Assembly: GCA_905221605.1 (NCBI GenBank)
Contig: CAJNDS010002271.1
Location: forward strand, 253,001 to 317,000
Direction: 5' to 3'
DNA from: Symbiodinium natans
Lineage: Eukaryota; Sar; Dinophyceae; Suessiales; Symbiodiniaceae
DNA length: 64,000 nucleotides
Within the stretch, counting starts at the first letter, position 1. Each line of letters begins with the position of its first letter. Of this stretch, positions 54,018 through 64,000 are shown in pieces. Below the pieces are notes generated by a model, which did no database searches, was not told the origin of the DNA, and saw nothing but the letters and a program-made list of their open reading frames with translations. Made by a program: the position numbers and the translations under genes.

Positions 54018-54701
54018 CTGGAAAGAAGCAACACTCTCCATTCCGGCGCCTCATTTTATCTGCTGTACACCAGCAAGCTCAAGAGAGGTGTACCTTGCGT
54101 ATGTTGGGCGAATTATGGGCGCATGATTGTTCACACCTACGACAGAGCATTGTCCAACTCACTCGAACACAAGCTCTCAACGCACGACCTCACATGTCTG
54201 CAGAACTCGCTGCCGTTGAAGATCATGCGATACCACATGGAAAGTAGGCAAGCTAGCCTGCCTCGCTACTTGCAGATGCCCAATGATACGGCAGACTCGC
54301 AGCAATTTTTGTTTCACACCTCTCGGTCCGACCCTTAATCAAAGCAGCCTTCTCAGGCAGAGGTGGAGCCAGAAGGGCCCAGGTCAGCACAGGATCACTG
54401 AGCGGCCCATTCCTCGGGAAGGAATGTGGCTGCAAACTCTGTCAAGCTTTCAGGCACCGATGAGCAGGCAACTTGGAATGTTCAGCATAGCTTGAGACAC
54501 TTTTGGACAGAACGTAAGAAAGCGTAACGTGCTTCTGCCTCTGCTCACATGTCCCACATGTCTCCCCCTCCCCTCCCTCCCCCCCCACTAGCGGCGCCCA
54601 AACTTCAAACTTGCTGCTCATCCCCGGCTTGCTTCATTCTGCTCTGAAGGCAGGCCATGAACATCTGAGCGCAACCCCATCATTTCCGGATTGATTGTGG
54701 C

Positions 54702-54867
54702 ATGCAGAGCCATGGCTGTTGCTTCGAGCAAAGGTATCGCCCCTGAGACCGTTAATCTGCTCGAGGTTCTCCAGGTGGGACAACAAGGTCAAGACTTCCG
54801 GACTGGTTGCCTCCCAAGCCAACAAAAAAGCACGGAGAGGCAGCAATCTCGGACTTGCACCAACCAA
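54702..54867 (-). CDS. Possible exon, unknown family
   Basis: Contains EATSPEVLTLLSHLENLEQI NGLRG, amphipathic and protein-like. The boundaries are uncertain. Confidence 0.3.
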
Positions 54868-54906
54868 AAACAGGAGAATCTAAGAATGCACACGAGAGTC
54901 TCTCTG

Positions 54907-54909
<3 letters not shown>

Positions 54910-54957
<48 letters not shown>

Positions 54958-55042
54958 AGGGAGGGAGAGGGAGAGGGAGAGGGAGAGGGAGAGGGAGAGG
55001 GAGAGGGAGAGGGAGAGGGAGAGAGAGAGAGAGAGAGAGAGC
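54910..55042 (+). repeat. (GA)n / (GGGAGA)n microsatellite
   Basis: About 20 GA units, three GGGA units, about ten GGGAGA units and GA again. Arg/Glu and Ser/Leu ORFs here are artefacts. Confidence 0.97.
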
Positions 55043-55799
55043 GCGAGCACCACAATCCCACCTTTGTTGTAGAGCTGGGGGAGGAGGGGGAGGGGGCTTG
55101 CCAGTTCGGGGCGAGTCGGATGGCAACACTGAAGGTAAACACATACAAGACGGCGACAAAGCGGCGATGCCAAGCAACATGAACTTCGTGTAGCACTCTC
55201 GCCCTTTGTGCATCCCGAAACCCTCAAGCCACCAACAACCTCATGCCACCAGACGCGCCTTGGCCCCCAATGTGGGGGAGTTCACAAAGGGCGGAGTAGA
55301 GAAATCCTGAGCTCAAGGCATATTGATCATATTGAGCATTTTAAGAGCGGCCTCGGATGGTTTTTTACCCGTCGAGCTGAAGTCGCACTGCGCAATTGCG
55401 GGATACGAGCTTCTGCCCCCAACTTCCAACGAACGTCCTCAACCCACTCGCCATGAGTCCTCGAAACCTTCCTGAATACCAGAATATCGAACTGCGCCCT
55501 CGTCGTGTTCCAGGTGATGTATTAGGGTCATCCTAAGGGCGTTGAAGAACATCATGCGTCGACACATGTTACAGTAAACTGTTAAACACGGTCCGGTGGG
55601 CTTCACGTTCCAGCCTGTCTACTCTAACCTCAGGTCTGAGGCAGGAATCCAGCTTTGGCGTGGTTTCCATCGTCTCTGAAGAATGGCGTGTGGGCAGGAC
55701 CGCTAGATGCCGGAGGCGATGCCGGAGGCTTGTCTGGAAGATGGCCGCGGGGAGCGAGGCTCAGCAAGACTCAGGCTCTCAAGTCTCAACTGCGTTGCT

Positions 55800-55905
55800 G
55801 TCGGTCTGGAAACGCTCGCCTAGAGAGGCTTCAAGTCTGAGCTCAAGGCTTCGGCCCTCCGTAGCTCGCAAGCCCATGGCACGGGCGAAGGCCATACGCT
55901 GATCA
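55800..55905 (-). CDS. Possible exon, unknown family
   Basis: The frame DQRMAFARAMGLRATEGRSL then ELRLEASLGERF is open and protein-like. QRMAFARAM recalls the helix after an ABC signature, but no signature precedes it. Confidence 0.25.
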
Positions 55906-56139
55906 CTCGGCAGAAGCTGCCATGATTAGGTGCCTAATCATCTAATCATTCGAATGTGAGATCTCCCTCATTCGGATTCAAAGGCTGCTGATGGCTTTGG
56001 CTCCTTGCGCTGTCTGTGCACGTGCACACCTGATCGCACGTAATCGGAAGTGATGGTGCGTACGGGCTCGCATACCCGTGCATACTCGTTCCTGCTCGTG
56101 CATACTCGATGACTGGACCACGCAGCCCTTTAACATCCT

Positions 56140-56290
56140 GCAACCATCAGCTCCGCAAGCACACCCCACTGTCCGAGCTGCAACTCTAGGGATCTGAAGA
56201 CCTTGAAAACAGGCCGCTCGCCGCCTTCTGCCTCCTCGAAGAGTTGGCAACTCCGCCGAAGAATCCGACCCTCAGGCCGTCTTTCGAGCT
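56140..56290 (-). CDS. Possible exon, unknown family
   Basis: Open frame without a start codon: ELERRPEGRILRRSCQLFEE through ERPVFKVFRSLELQLGQWGV and LAELMVAG. Charged and helical, with dinoflagellate-like codon use. No domain recognised. Confidence 0.35.
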
Positions 56291-57099
56291 CATTGCTCAT
56301 GGGCAGCGATGGAGTTCATGCAGGAACAGACCCGACCCCATGATGCTGTGCCCCCGGCTCCGGTGTGGCCATTATACGCTGGCTGCAGCCACAGGGACGA
56401 ATAGATAGGGTCCTTCCATACGTGCAGAAGCACAAGATCTTCCAGAACTTCGTAGCGGCAGCTACACCACGCACTCGCCTGTGGAAGCGTAGTGCAATCA
56501 TGTGCAATCATGTGCTCATGTGGCATGCGGCGCTCGTTCAGGTTTTCGGGCTTGTTCCGGGTCCTTCGGAGGCCCAACGGGCAACAGACATGCGTTCAAT
56601 AACTGCGAAGCAGGGAACTGGGGCTCGGCTTGGCCAGAAACTGGGCATGTCGGGCCTTGCTAGTTGCGGTCTCCAGCAAATGGTCTCATCCCATGAGAAT
56701 CCAAAGCCCGCCTCTCTAAACCCTCTAAGCCCACAAATTAAATGGCAAACGCCATTGGGCTGGACCGCACACCCTTGAGTACCCACCCTTGCTTGGCAGT
56801 GCACACCTGGGCGGTCTCCGAGCAGTCCTTGGCGGACTGTTACAAGGCCCTGAGAGTTCTTGCATTTGCTGGTTCCAGGGCGCATTCTCACAGACGTGTG
56901 ATGCTTCGATGCGTTGCACTGCTGAGGAACTCAACTACTTAGCTGTCATAATCTACGGCATACACATGGTCAGGCTGCAGTTCCTCAACATGTTCACAAC
57001 CCGAATCCTGCAAGCCAATTCTCCCCCAGCTTACAACGCCTCATGAAAGCCCACATGCCCATGAAAGCACCTCTCCGAAGAGTCCCGTTTTGGGCCTTG

Positions 57100-57192
57100 G
57101 GCCCCCCTGCATAATCCTCAGGCTGCACACCCCGTTGTCGCCGACCCCCCAGGCTGAAGGGATCCTGGTAGACCTCTTCCCCGCTGCAAAAA
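57100..57192 (-). CDS. Possible exon, unknown family
   Basis: SGEEVYQDPFSLGGRRQRGV then QPEDYAGGP. Protein-like, no family recognised. Confidence 0.35.
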
Positions 57193-57349
57193 AAAAAGGA
57201 CGGAGAGGGTCAGAAACTGTCAAATGGGTAAAATGACTGCAGGGCTTCTTGAGGAGACGTGAATATATGTATTAATCCATGATCAGCACGTAGGGTAAAG
57301 GGAAACTAGTGACCAGCCAGTGTCCTGCGGCACGGGCTACCGCAGGAAT

Positions 57350-57425
57350 ATGGATGCAAGGCAAGAGTTGCCGAGCTGGTGACCTTGAGCTTCTCCTCCG
57401 TCATGTCCTCGCAGGCTCTGGCCGC
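57350..57425 (-). CDS. Possible exon, unknown family
   Basis: AARACEDMTEEKLKVTSSAT. Its neighbours at 57100 and 57495 suggest one multi-exon gene. Confidence 0.3.
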
Positions 57426-57494
57426 TTAAAGCTGCAAAAGCAGAATCTGTGCAAAAGCGGGGAAGGTGTCGGAGCTGGTAACTTTACAGCCACT

Positions 57495-57655
57495 TCCTAG
57501 TCTCCGCAGCACATCGAAGTGTCGTGAGGGCATGTCCAGGCGTCGCTAGGGTTGTCGCGTTGATGCTCACAATGCGCAGACTTGAACCTGCCTGTGCTGC
57601 CTCCACCTCGTTAACCATGAACGTCTGTGCCACGTTGATCAAAACGAAGCTGCAA
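57495..57655 (-). CDS. Possible exon, unknown family
   Basis: SFVLINVAQTFMVNEVEAAQ then AGSSLRIVSINATTLATPGH and ALTTLRCAAETRK. Over 50 open codons with balanced composition; the best coding signal of this cluster. Confidence 0.4.
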
Positions 57656-58523
57656 ATTATGATCCCTCACCTCCATGCCCGAGGCGCTGCTCGCAAAGGT
57701 ACCACCTGTGGTTCCACCGAACCTTCGCAGACGACGACGCGGAGGACAGTGTGTGTATTTCAGGTGTGAAAGTTCTAGCAATTAGTGTTTGAGGACCAAA
57801 GGGTCCGGCTCATGAGCAGTCAAAGCAACCAGATTGTTCTTGTTAAGAAAGGCGCAGGGTCTGGGATTTGCCTAGGCTGCTCAGACTGCCCTGCGGTTGA
57901 CTGTCTAGCTTCCAACTCGGCCAGCACTGGAACAGTTTTAAAGTCAGTCTTCTTGCACACACAGCTGGCAAGGTGGGTGCTGCTGCACGATTACCGAGCG
58001 GGTGACTTGGTTTCAACTTGGTGGCACACACATCCGAGTAGCACAATGGAGCTTTGATCGATGTAAAGCACCCGACATAGCCCTCGCAAAATCCGACTCT
58101 ATCCTATCCATCCTACCCTCAACCAGCTGACACGTGACATCCTCAGTGTCGCCAAGCCAAGCGGCTGAAAGAAATACTCCCGGAACTGTTTCAACCTGTG
58201 TCTCACCCCACTTGGGCGGGGCATGGCGTCAACAGCGCTGAGCGATGTGTAAACCAGCTTTCGACCCCGGCCCCGCGCCCTTTCGTCATTTGACCGATCG
58301 CTCTTACCGCTGTTGGTCTGGAACCTGCTGGACCCGTGCACACCCCCTGCTTCACCACAACCATGCAGACAGCAACACATCGGATTCAGGGTCAGGGCTT
58401 TAGGGCTTGCAGGTTTAGAAGGTGCCCCAGCCGGGAAACCTTTGGAGAGGAAAGCGAGAAGAAGGAAGCAATGCAGGCGGTAGGCCCCGAGTTCTTCAAA
58501 TTGAACCCTAACAGAACCCACCT

Positions 58524-58624
58524 CCCCTAACATCCCCTAACATCCCCTAACATCCCCTAACATCCCCTAACATCCCCTAACATGCCCTAACATCCCCTAA
58601 CATCCCCTAACATCCCCTAACATT
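58524..58624 (+). repeat. CATCCCCTAA minisatellite, ten copies
   Basis: Ten 10-bp units in a row, one with CATGCCCTAA. The CCCTAA core recalls the complement of a telomere unit. Confidence 0.95.
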
Positions 58625-58699
58625 CCCGCAAGGCCAGCACGTGGCTAGGGTTTCGAGGGCTTAGGGCGTCTAGGATGTCCCCCACTCAGTGGCCCTGGC

Positions 58700-58790
58700 G
58701 GGCCCAGCTTCTGGGCCAGCAAGTAGCAGTTGATGTCGTCAACGGCGCACACCTCCGAAGCCGACAGAAGCGACAAAACGGCCTTAACAT
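58700..58790 (-). CDS. Possible exon, unknown family
   Basis: AVLSLLSASEVCAVDDINCY then LLAQKLGPPGPLSGG. Protein-like and amphipathic. Confidence 0.35.
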
Positions 58791-58994
58791 AAGACCGCCC
58801 CCAGAAACCGTCAGAGCACTTGAGGGCAGCGAAAAAACATGAATTTTAACAAAAAACAAAAAAAAAACGCAAGGCCCCGAAGGTGGCACCGCCGCTGTTT
58901 TCTCGTCAGGCTTATGCGCAGTTCCCGCAGCAAAGAACTCGCACGTTGGGGGATTTGCGAGGATACCGCGCGCATCTCCTTGTAACTCAACCAA

Positions 58995-59188
58995 GGGCCT
59001 GCGCCGCTGCCTGAACAAGGAGGATGCCCTGTTGCTTCGCTTCCGCGTGGTAGCCTTTCGCAGCCATGATGCCGGACCCTCCTTTTTGCTGACATCTGAT
59101 AGCTGGCAACCATGGGCTCCAAGCGCTGCAGCATCTCATGCATCCACACAGTCTCGCCGGACACATCCACCTTTCGGCAAGACAACAC
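58995..59188 (-). CDS. Two possible exons, unknown family
   Basis: First VDVSGETVWMHEMLQRLEPM and VASYQ (about 59100-59180), then in another frame GIMAAKGYHAEAKQQGILLV and QAAAQALG (about 58995-59060) ending at a GT donor. Likely the same gene as the exon at 58700-58790. Confidence 0.38.
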
Positions 59189-59189
59189 T

Positions 59190-62100
59190 CTTCAACAATC
59201 GATTGTCAATTGTCTGCGCATCGTACCAAAAGCACGTTCAACGGAGCCCCTCAAACTGGGAAAGAGCATCAAACCTGCAACAGCAAGCGCAACCAACTCA
59301 GAAAAAACAATCATACCCAAAACTCAAAACTCGGAACTGCCAAGCAAAACCCGAGCATGGGTGTCCAAGATACGTAATGTGTACGGCTCGCCACGCAAGC
59401 GCGAACTGCCTCACATGTTTCCGTTTCATGGGCCGAGCACACTTGCGGGAATGAAGCTCCTCTCGCCGCGGACTTCTGTGAGAACCGCTGCTTCGCTGAG
59501 TTTGTTGCCATCTCCCCGCACTGAGAGTACGGGCCTGCAGCTGATCGAGCAGGAACTGGCATAAACTAGCTCACCCCCGCAGCTGCGAAGCAGCAGAACT
59601 GGTCTGTTGAGCTGCGCTGAAGCAGAGGTTCAGCACCACAACAGGATCCCAACCTATCCCCAAACCCTGGGATTCTTTCAGTAACCTCCGAAAGAGTCGC
59701 CGATCAGCTAAGTTACAGCTGCACACGAGCCTGCCGCAGCGATGAGGACAACGCATTGGCGCGCAACCTCAAGAAGGATTCATGAGCCAGAACATGGACG
59801 AGGTAGCACGTGAAGCAAGCTGGCATCAAAAGAATGTCAATTTCATCCAATTTCATCCAACCGCCTCGTCCAATGAAGCCTGGCTGTCAGCTAGCAGCAC
59901 GTCTGGCGAAGACCGGCACGACGAACACAAGGTGCGCAACCTGCCAACTCAGCATTGGGAGTAGACGAACACGTCTACTTTGCCCGTCAAATCACAAGGA
60001 CTGCTTCAAAGGGCCTTTGCATATTTCGGCCGGCGATTGCCCACTTCTTCGGGCTTTGTGCCTGGCAAAAAGAAACCGTCTTGCCAAATTTGCCAAGAAA
60101 AAACGCGCAGAGACTTCCTGCCCACAAAGGAGCCCATCCAAATGCTCAACCATGAGCCGTCCTGCTGCCAGGTGCCACTGTCACGACTTGTGAATCTTAC
60201 CATTGTCATTCAAGCACTCCTGTAAATCCGGTGGCCCCGAGCACAACAATGTCATATCGTCGGCCAGCATCCTTGAAGCATACATCAGGAAAGCCCCATT
60301 CATACCCGTACCAGCTGAGCCCCACACGGCTGCCAGGTCCACGACAGCAGCACTAGCTGCACCTTACGTCGAGCAAATGCGGTCGCCCCTGCACCGTGGA
60401 CATGCAGACCTGCCACCCAAAGACTTTCGACAGTCCCAGGCCCCGGCCCAGCGCAGGTTTCGGCTCCTCCGCCAGACTCAACCGCAAGCCGCCCAACACG
60501 CCGACCTTTTTTGGCCACGACATCATGCAAGTATCGTGTTGGCAAGGACACATGATACCCCCCACCGAGAGCCCGGCATTGTAACCCCACCTTGACGCTA
60601 CGTATTACTGCTGCTTGGTGATGTTTTGTGTGGCGTCACATCACATGCTCAACTCAGGCATAGACTCCGGCAGCTCCTTGTCTGCTGCCACAGTACTCCT
60701 TTGCGAGCACTACCCCGTCGTGTTATTGGAATTTGCCTTGACCAACTCCCAGAGACTGTCCTCGAGTCACCGAGATAGCGCATGGCAGGACATGCATGCA
60801 CCTCCACTAGCAGCGTGGAGGTGCTGTGCTGAAAATTGGTTTGGGGGATGCTGTTGTATGGTCCGCAGAACTCCAGTAATACAAATCGCTTCTTGACGCG
60901 TTGGAGTGGCAGTGTTTGGTGTGTGTGCTCCTGCGAGTTGCTGCTGCGTGCTGTTGTTTCTTCTCGATCCGAGCTGGCCACGTCCACGCTCCAAGACTGC
61001 CAGTCAAACGTCATATCATATGAGCGACTTTGGGGGCAGCTCCAGCAGCTCGACAACATTTTTTTCGACAGTTTTATTCCGGAATTCGCAACACCCGTCC
61101 ACACGCCTGCGGGCCCCGCGAACACGTCAACGCGACACACGCCGCCGAAGCGCGGCAGGTGCTCGGCCACAGTGTCTTGCTATTATGTGCCGTTGCTCTT
61201 GCGCGCCGCCGGGTTGCGTGAGGACGACGCAGCGCAGGGTTGGGAAGACCTCATGCTGGCGAGGGGTCCAAATCGCATCGATACCACGATGGTCTGGCCA
61301 AGGACTTGGTCGCTGCAAAACAAAGGAGTGCTGACCAGCGGAATGCGAAGGAAGACGTGCAGCGCTACCCGCGCGGCAGCGGGCGAGCCAGCGAAAGAAC
61401 GATGCCGCCTCGGAGCACGAACAGGCACTGACTTCAATGCCCAGAACGCCGCGAGCCCACCAGCTCCGGGTAAGTCCGCAAACATCGCGGAAGAAAGCCG
61501 GTTTACATGTGATTCAGATAAGAACCGAAACCTCGGGAGCGCTCCGCCAGCCGTGCGTGCAACATGAGCGCGGCGCTGGTGGGCTGCGCTTTCGGTTTCA
61601 GCGGGTGGTGAACAGTAGATCATGTCCTCAACCACGCTGAAGCCGCGGGGCCGAGCCGGCGTCTAGCTTGGCAGGAGCTGCCGTAGTGCGGACTGGAACT
61701 GTTCACGTTTACCTCCGGACGACTGGCTCGTGCAGGCGGTAAGGGCGTTTCAGAACAATAGAGAGCGGTTGTCCCGAAAGCATTTTAGAACCGTGATTAA
61801 GACCTCACTATTGTAAAAATTATCATCCAACACGACGACGACATCCATCCTTGCGTTAACGACGACAACGAAAAAAGTTACGAAAACCATCTTCGACAAC
61901 GCCAAAACACGCAGAAGGTCGTCGTTCGCGAGATCACGACCCTCTGCGCACACGCAGAGGGCAGGGCCATCGTTGTTGCCTTTCGACTACGTTTCGACGA
62001 TGCCAAAACACGCAGAGGGTCCGCACGAAACAGCCGAGTGGCCGAAAGGAGCACGGCGAAGCTGAAGATAACCTTCTTCAAACAGGCTGTTGAACATTCT

Positions 62101-62698
62101 GGTTTTCATATTGTTTTTCATGAAGGTTTTTTGACCGTTTTGAAACATGTCCTCAGTTAAACTGGCATTCCTTATAACACATCACCCAAAAGGGAACCTA
62201 ACTGTGACCTAACTACAAAGGTGCGGGCGCGCAGCGCGCCTGTGGGTTTGAGGGGCTTCAAAGTGCAACACGTAGGCTTTCTGCACTTTTGTCCTTCCCA
62301 AACCCCTAAACTGCCATGAGCTTGATCGTCCACCTCGCTTGGGTGACACGAGGCTTAAAGGCAATCGTCTTTCTGAAGCAGAAAGAAAAATGATCAGCCG
62401 TCGTGTAAGCCAAGGTGTCAGACTCCACAACATCTGGCGAAGGCCAAACCTGAATGCGCTGTTTGCACGTGGCGCGCATGCCCTCGTCGACGCTGTCCTG
62501 GCTGCCTCCATCTGCTTCGATCTGCCCTGGCTTGACCTCAGTATGAGCGCATCGAAATCCCCATGTACTGGATTAGCTGGCAGCTCATTCCGGCCCGGAT
62601 CCTGCCATTGGCAATGGAGATGGAGTCGGTGCGGTCCCAATTGTCTTGGCCGCGTACCAAGACTTCCACCACAGCCGTGAAGTAGGCCGGCACCTGGC
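59190..62698. other. No supported gene
   Basis: Long open frames occur on both strands (for example 60836-61567 plus, 60649-61170 minus) but overlap each other and show no domain. GC-rich composition explains their length. Confidence 0.4.
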
Positions 62699-62871
62699 TT
62701 GAGAGTCTGTCAATCTGCTACTGGAACCCACTTCGGAAACTTGCCATCTGGCACCTGCGTTTCTGGGAAACCTTCCCCGAGACCCACACCACACAGAACC
62801 GCCCTTTCAAGGGCGGAATATGATTATGCACTGAATCAAGGACTTGATCCGATTCGATATACCTCGCTACA

Positions 62872-63117
62872 GTGGAACATGTTGATGCAAAAGAACCTCC
62901 AAAGCAAGAGCTGTTGGCAACAAATCATGGCCTATGGCTGCGGCAGCAGGCCATCGGGTCGGGCGAATTGCGTGAGACCACGGAGGCCGATTGGACTCGA
63001 GGAGGATGCACCCATTGGTGCAAACTTTGGAACTTCGACTTGTGCGCCAAGGATGCTGCGGGCAGTCTTTGGGGCATGATCGTGCATCATACGCATGTCG
63101 GGCTTAAGAAGCATTAG
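62872..63117 (+). CDS. Hypothetical plus-strand ORF
   Basis: 81 codons with protein-like sequence (ELLATNHGLWLRQQAIGSGE; EADWTRGGCTHWCKLWNFDL). It would be the only plus-strand gene in the window. No family recognised. Confidence 0.25.
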   Translation: MEHVDAKEPPKQELLATNHGLWLRQQAIGSGELRETTEADWTRGGCTHWCKLWNFDLCAKDAAGSLWGMIVHHTHVGLKKH

Positions 63118-64000
63118 GCTGCAGCGAAGCTTGAAGAAAAAAGGCGCGAAGCCTTCAATACATGCTACCTTTTGCTCAACTTGAATTACGCAGGCACGTG
63201 CCCATGGGTCCCCCACGGCACGGTCCGCCCCCAAATCGCTGACGCTCTCGGACATGCCAGCGTGGTTGTCTCGGGTTTGGGGCTTGGGGTATAGGATTCA
63301 GACTACGTAAAATTGAGGCTGGTTTAGAGGTCCAAGGTAGGGAATTCTGACTAGGGGTGCGTGGGCATTTGCATCTTCAACACTGACGGCTTTATGGCAT
63401 GGAGTCTGCAGGCAGGAACCTGCCATAGGACGGCTCCATATCCAGGAGCTTACGAATCCGAACCTCACCTTGCACCAAACCCACGCCATGTCAGTCCTGC
63501 CTCCTGGCCTGAAGGATTTCTGGCTCTTAGTAGGGTATCTAGGGTTTAGGGTTTTATCCTAATCCCTAAACTTGAACCAAACCTTTTAGACGGTTGCTGT
63601 CATGAGGATTATAGTACGTTGAGGTATATTCGGGGGACCCTATTTTGGGAAGTACTATTCAAGTACCCTAGCAAATCCCCTAAAGGAGTCAGGAAGATGT
63701 AAGGCACCTGTTCCCAGAGTCCCAATCAAGAACCTGTAAGCGAAAGAAGATGCCAAGCAGCTGATACAGTCTTCATCCCGCTATTGTAGCGAATGGCAGC
63801 AGTCCTCAGGAGCTTGGGACTGGAGGGTTGAGGGCATAGGTTTTAGGCGTCTAGGGTCCAAAGCCCAACTCGAAAACCCCAAGTCCCAAACCCCAAATTC
63901 AGCTATGGGCTATGCTGCGCTTCCAGTGCATTTAACCCTGAAACCTTAAAGACCCTGAAGCCTGAAACCGCGAAACCAAGGAATGCCCAAGCGAATGAAA
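63118..64000. other. No supported gene; telomere-like words
   Basis: Contains TCTAGGGTTTAGGGTTTT near 63537-63555 and several CCCTAAAC/CCCAAACCCC words; no coding signal. Confidence 0.4.

Noticed and set aside
54752-55227. Arg/Glu- and Ser/Leu/Pro-rich ORFs
   Set aside because: Translations of the GA/GGGAGA microsatellite.
57495-57655. Kinesin-like ending (HALTTLRCAAETRK)
   Set aside because: Resemblance to the STLRFA element is weak and no other kinesin motif is present.
60649-61567. Overlapping long ORFs on both strands (173 and 243 codons)
   Set aside because: GC-rich chance frames; they overlap antisense and have no domains.

Overview
The window looks like nuclear DNA of a dinoflagellate, most likely of the Symbiodiniaceae or a related group. 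Four observations support this. (1) A 19-nt match to the dinoflagellate spliced leader (DinoSL) lies at 18336-18354, minus strand. (2) Introns whose boundaries are fixed by conserved protein motifs use GC, GA and GT donors, often with AG|G acceptors. (3) The genes are broken into many small exons by long introns. (4) There is a tyrosine-recombinase retroelement that carries a cytosine-5 DNA methyltransferase, a combination known from dinoflagellates. No bacterial operon, RBS or CRISPR logic applies.

Layout. Every gene I can support is on the minus strand, so the window reads right to left as one unidirectional cluster. At 1.87-4.96 kb are exons of an MFS/GPH-type (MFS_2) transporter. At 7.6-18.35 kb is one large LINE retrotransposon: relict DinoSL at its 5' end, ORF1, an endonuclease/reverse transcriptase ORF2, then an unexplained, very long third coding region rich in Pro/Thr/Gln/His. 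At 20.5-21.4 kb is an open reading frame for a multi-pass membrane protein of unknown family. From about 50.15 to 23.79 kb runs a full-length ABCB/P-glycoprotein-type ABC transporter in about 28 recognised exons. At 52.8-54.0 kb are exons of a small CCCH-like zinc-finger protein, and at 54.7-59.2 kb are scattered protein-like exons of unknown family. The last 4.8 kb has only weak coding signals.

The most striking structure sits inside the ABC transporter. Its first Walker A motif is cut by an 11,307-bp GA-AG intron (34079-45385). That intron holds an AT-rich degenerate repeat and a 35-bp satellite array. A 7.7-kb tyrosine-recombinase retroelement (36343-44076) interrupts the array. The element shows complete split direct repeats (A1 ... 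B1A2 ... B2), no target-site duplication and an empty site that can be reconstructed inside one satellite unit. Its gene order on the minus strand is YR - gag - TAG - C5-methyltransferase/RT - RNase H. The recombinase comes first and the methyltransferase lies upstream of the RT, unlike the textbook PAT/Ngaro/DIRS order.

How the genes work together: the transporters and zinc-finger protein are unrelated host genes that share only strand. The repeats and two retroelements account for most of the length. All key nucleotide-binding motifs of the ABC transporter are intact, so despite the insertion it is probably a working gene. Exon ends marked exact were fixed by joining reading phases across motifs; others are approximate.
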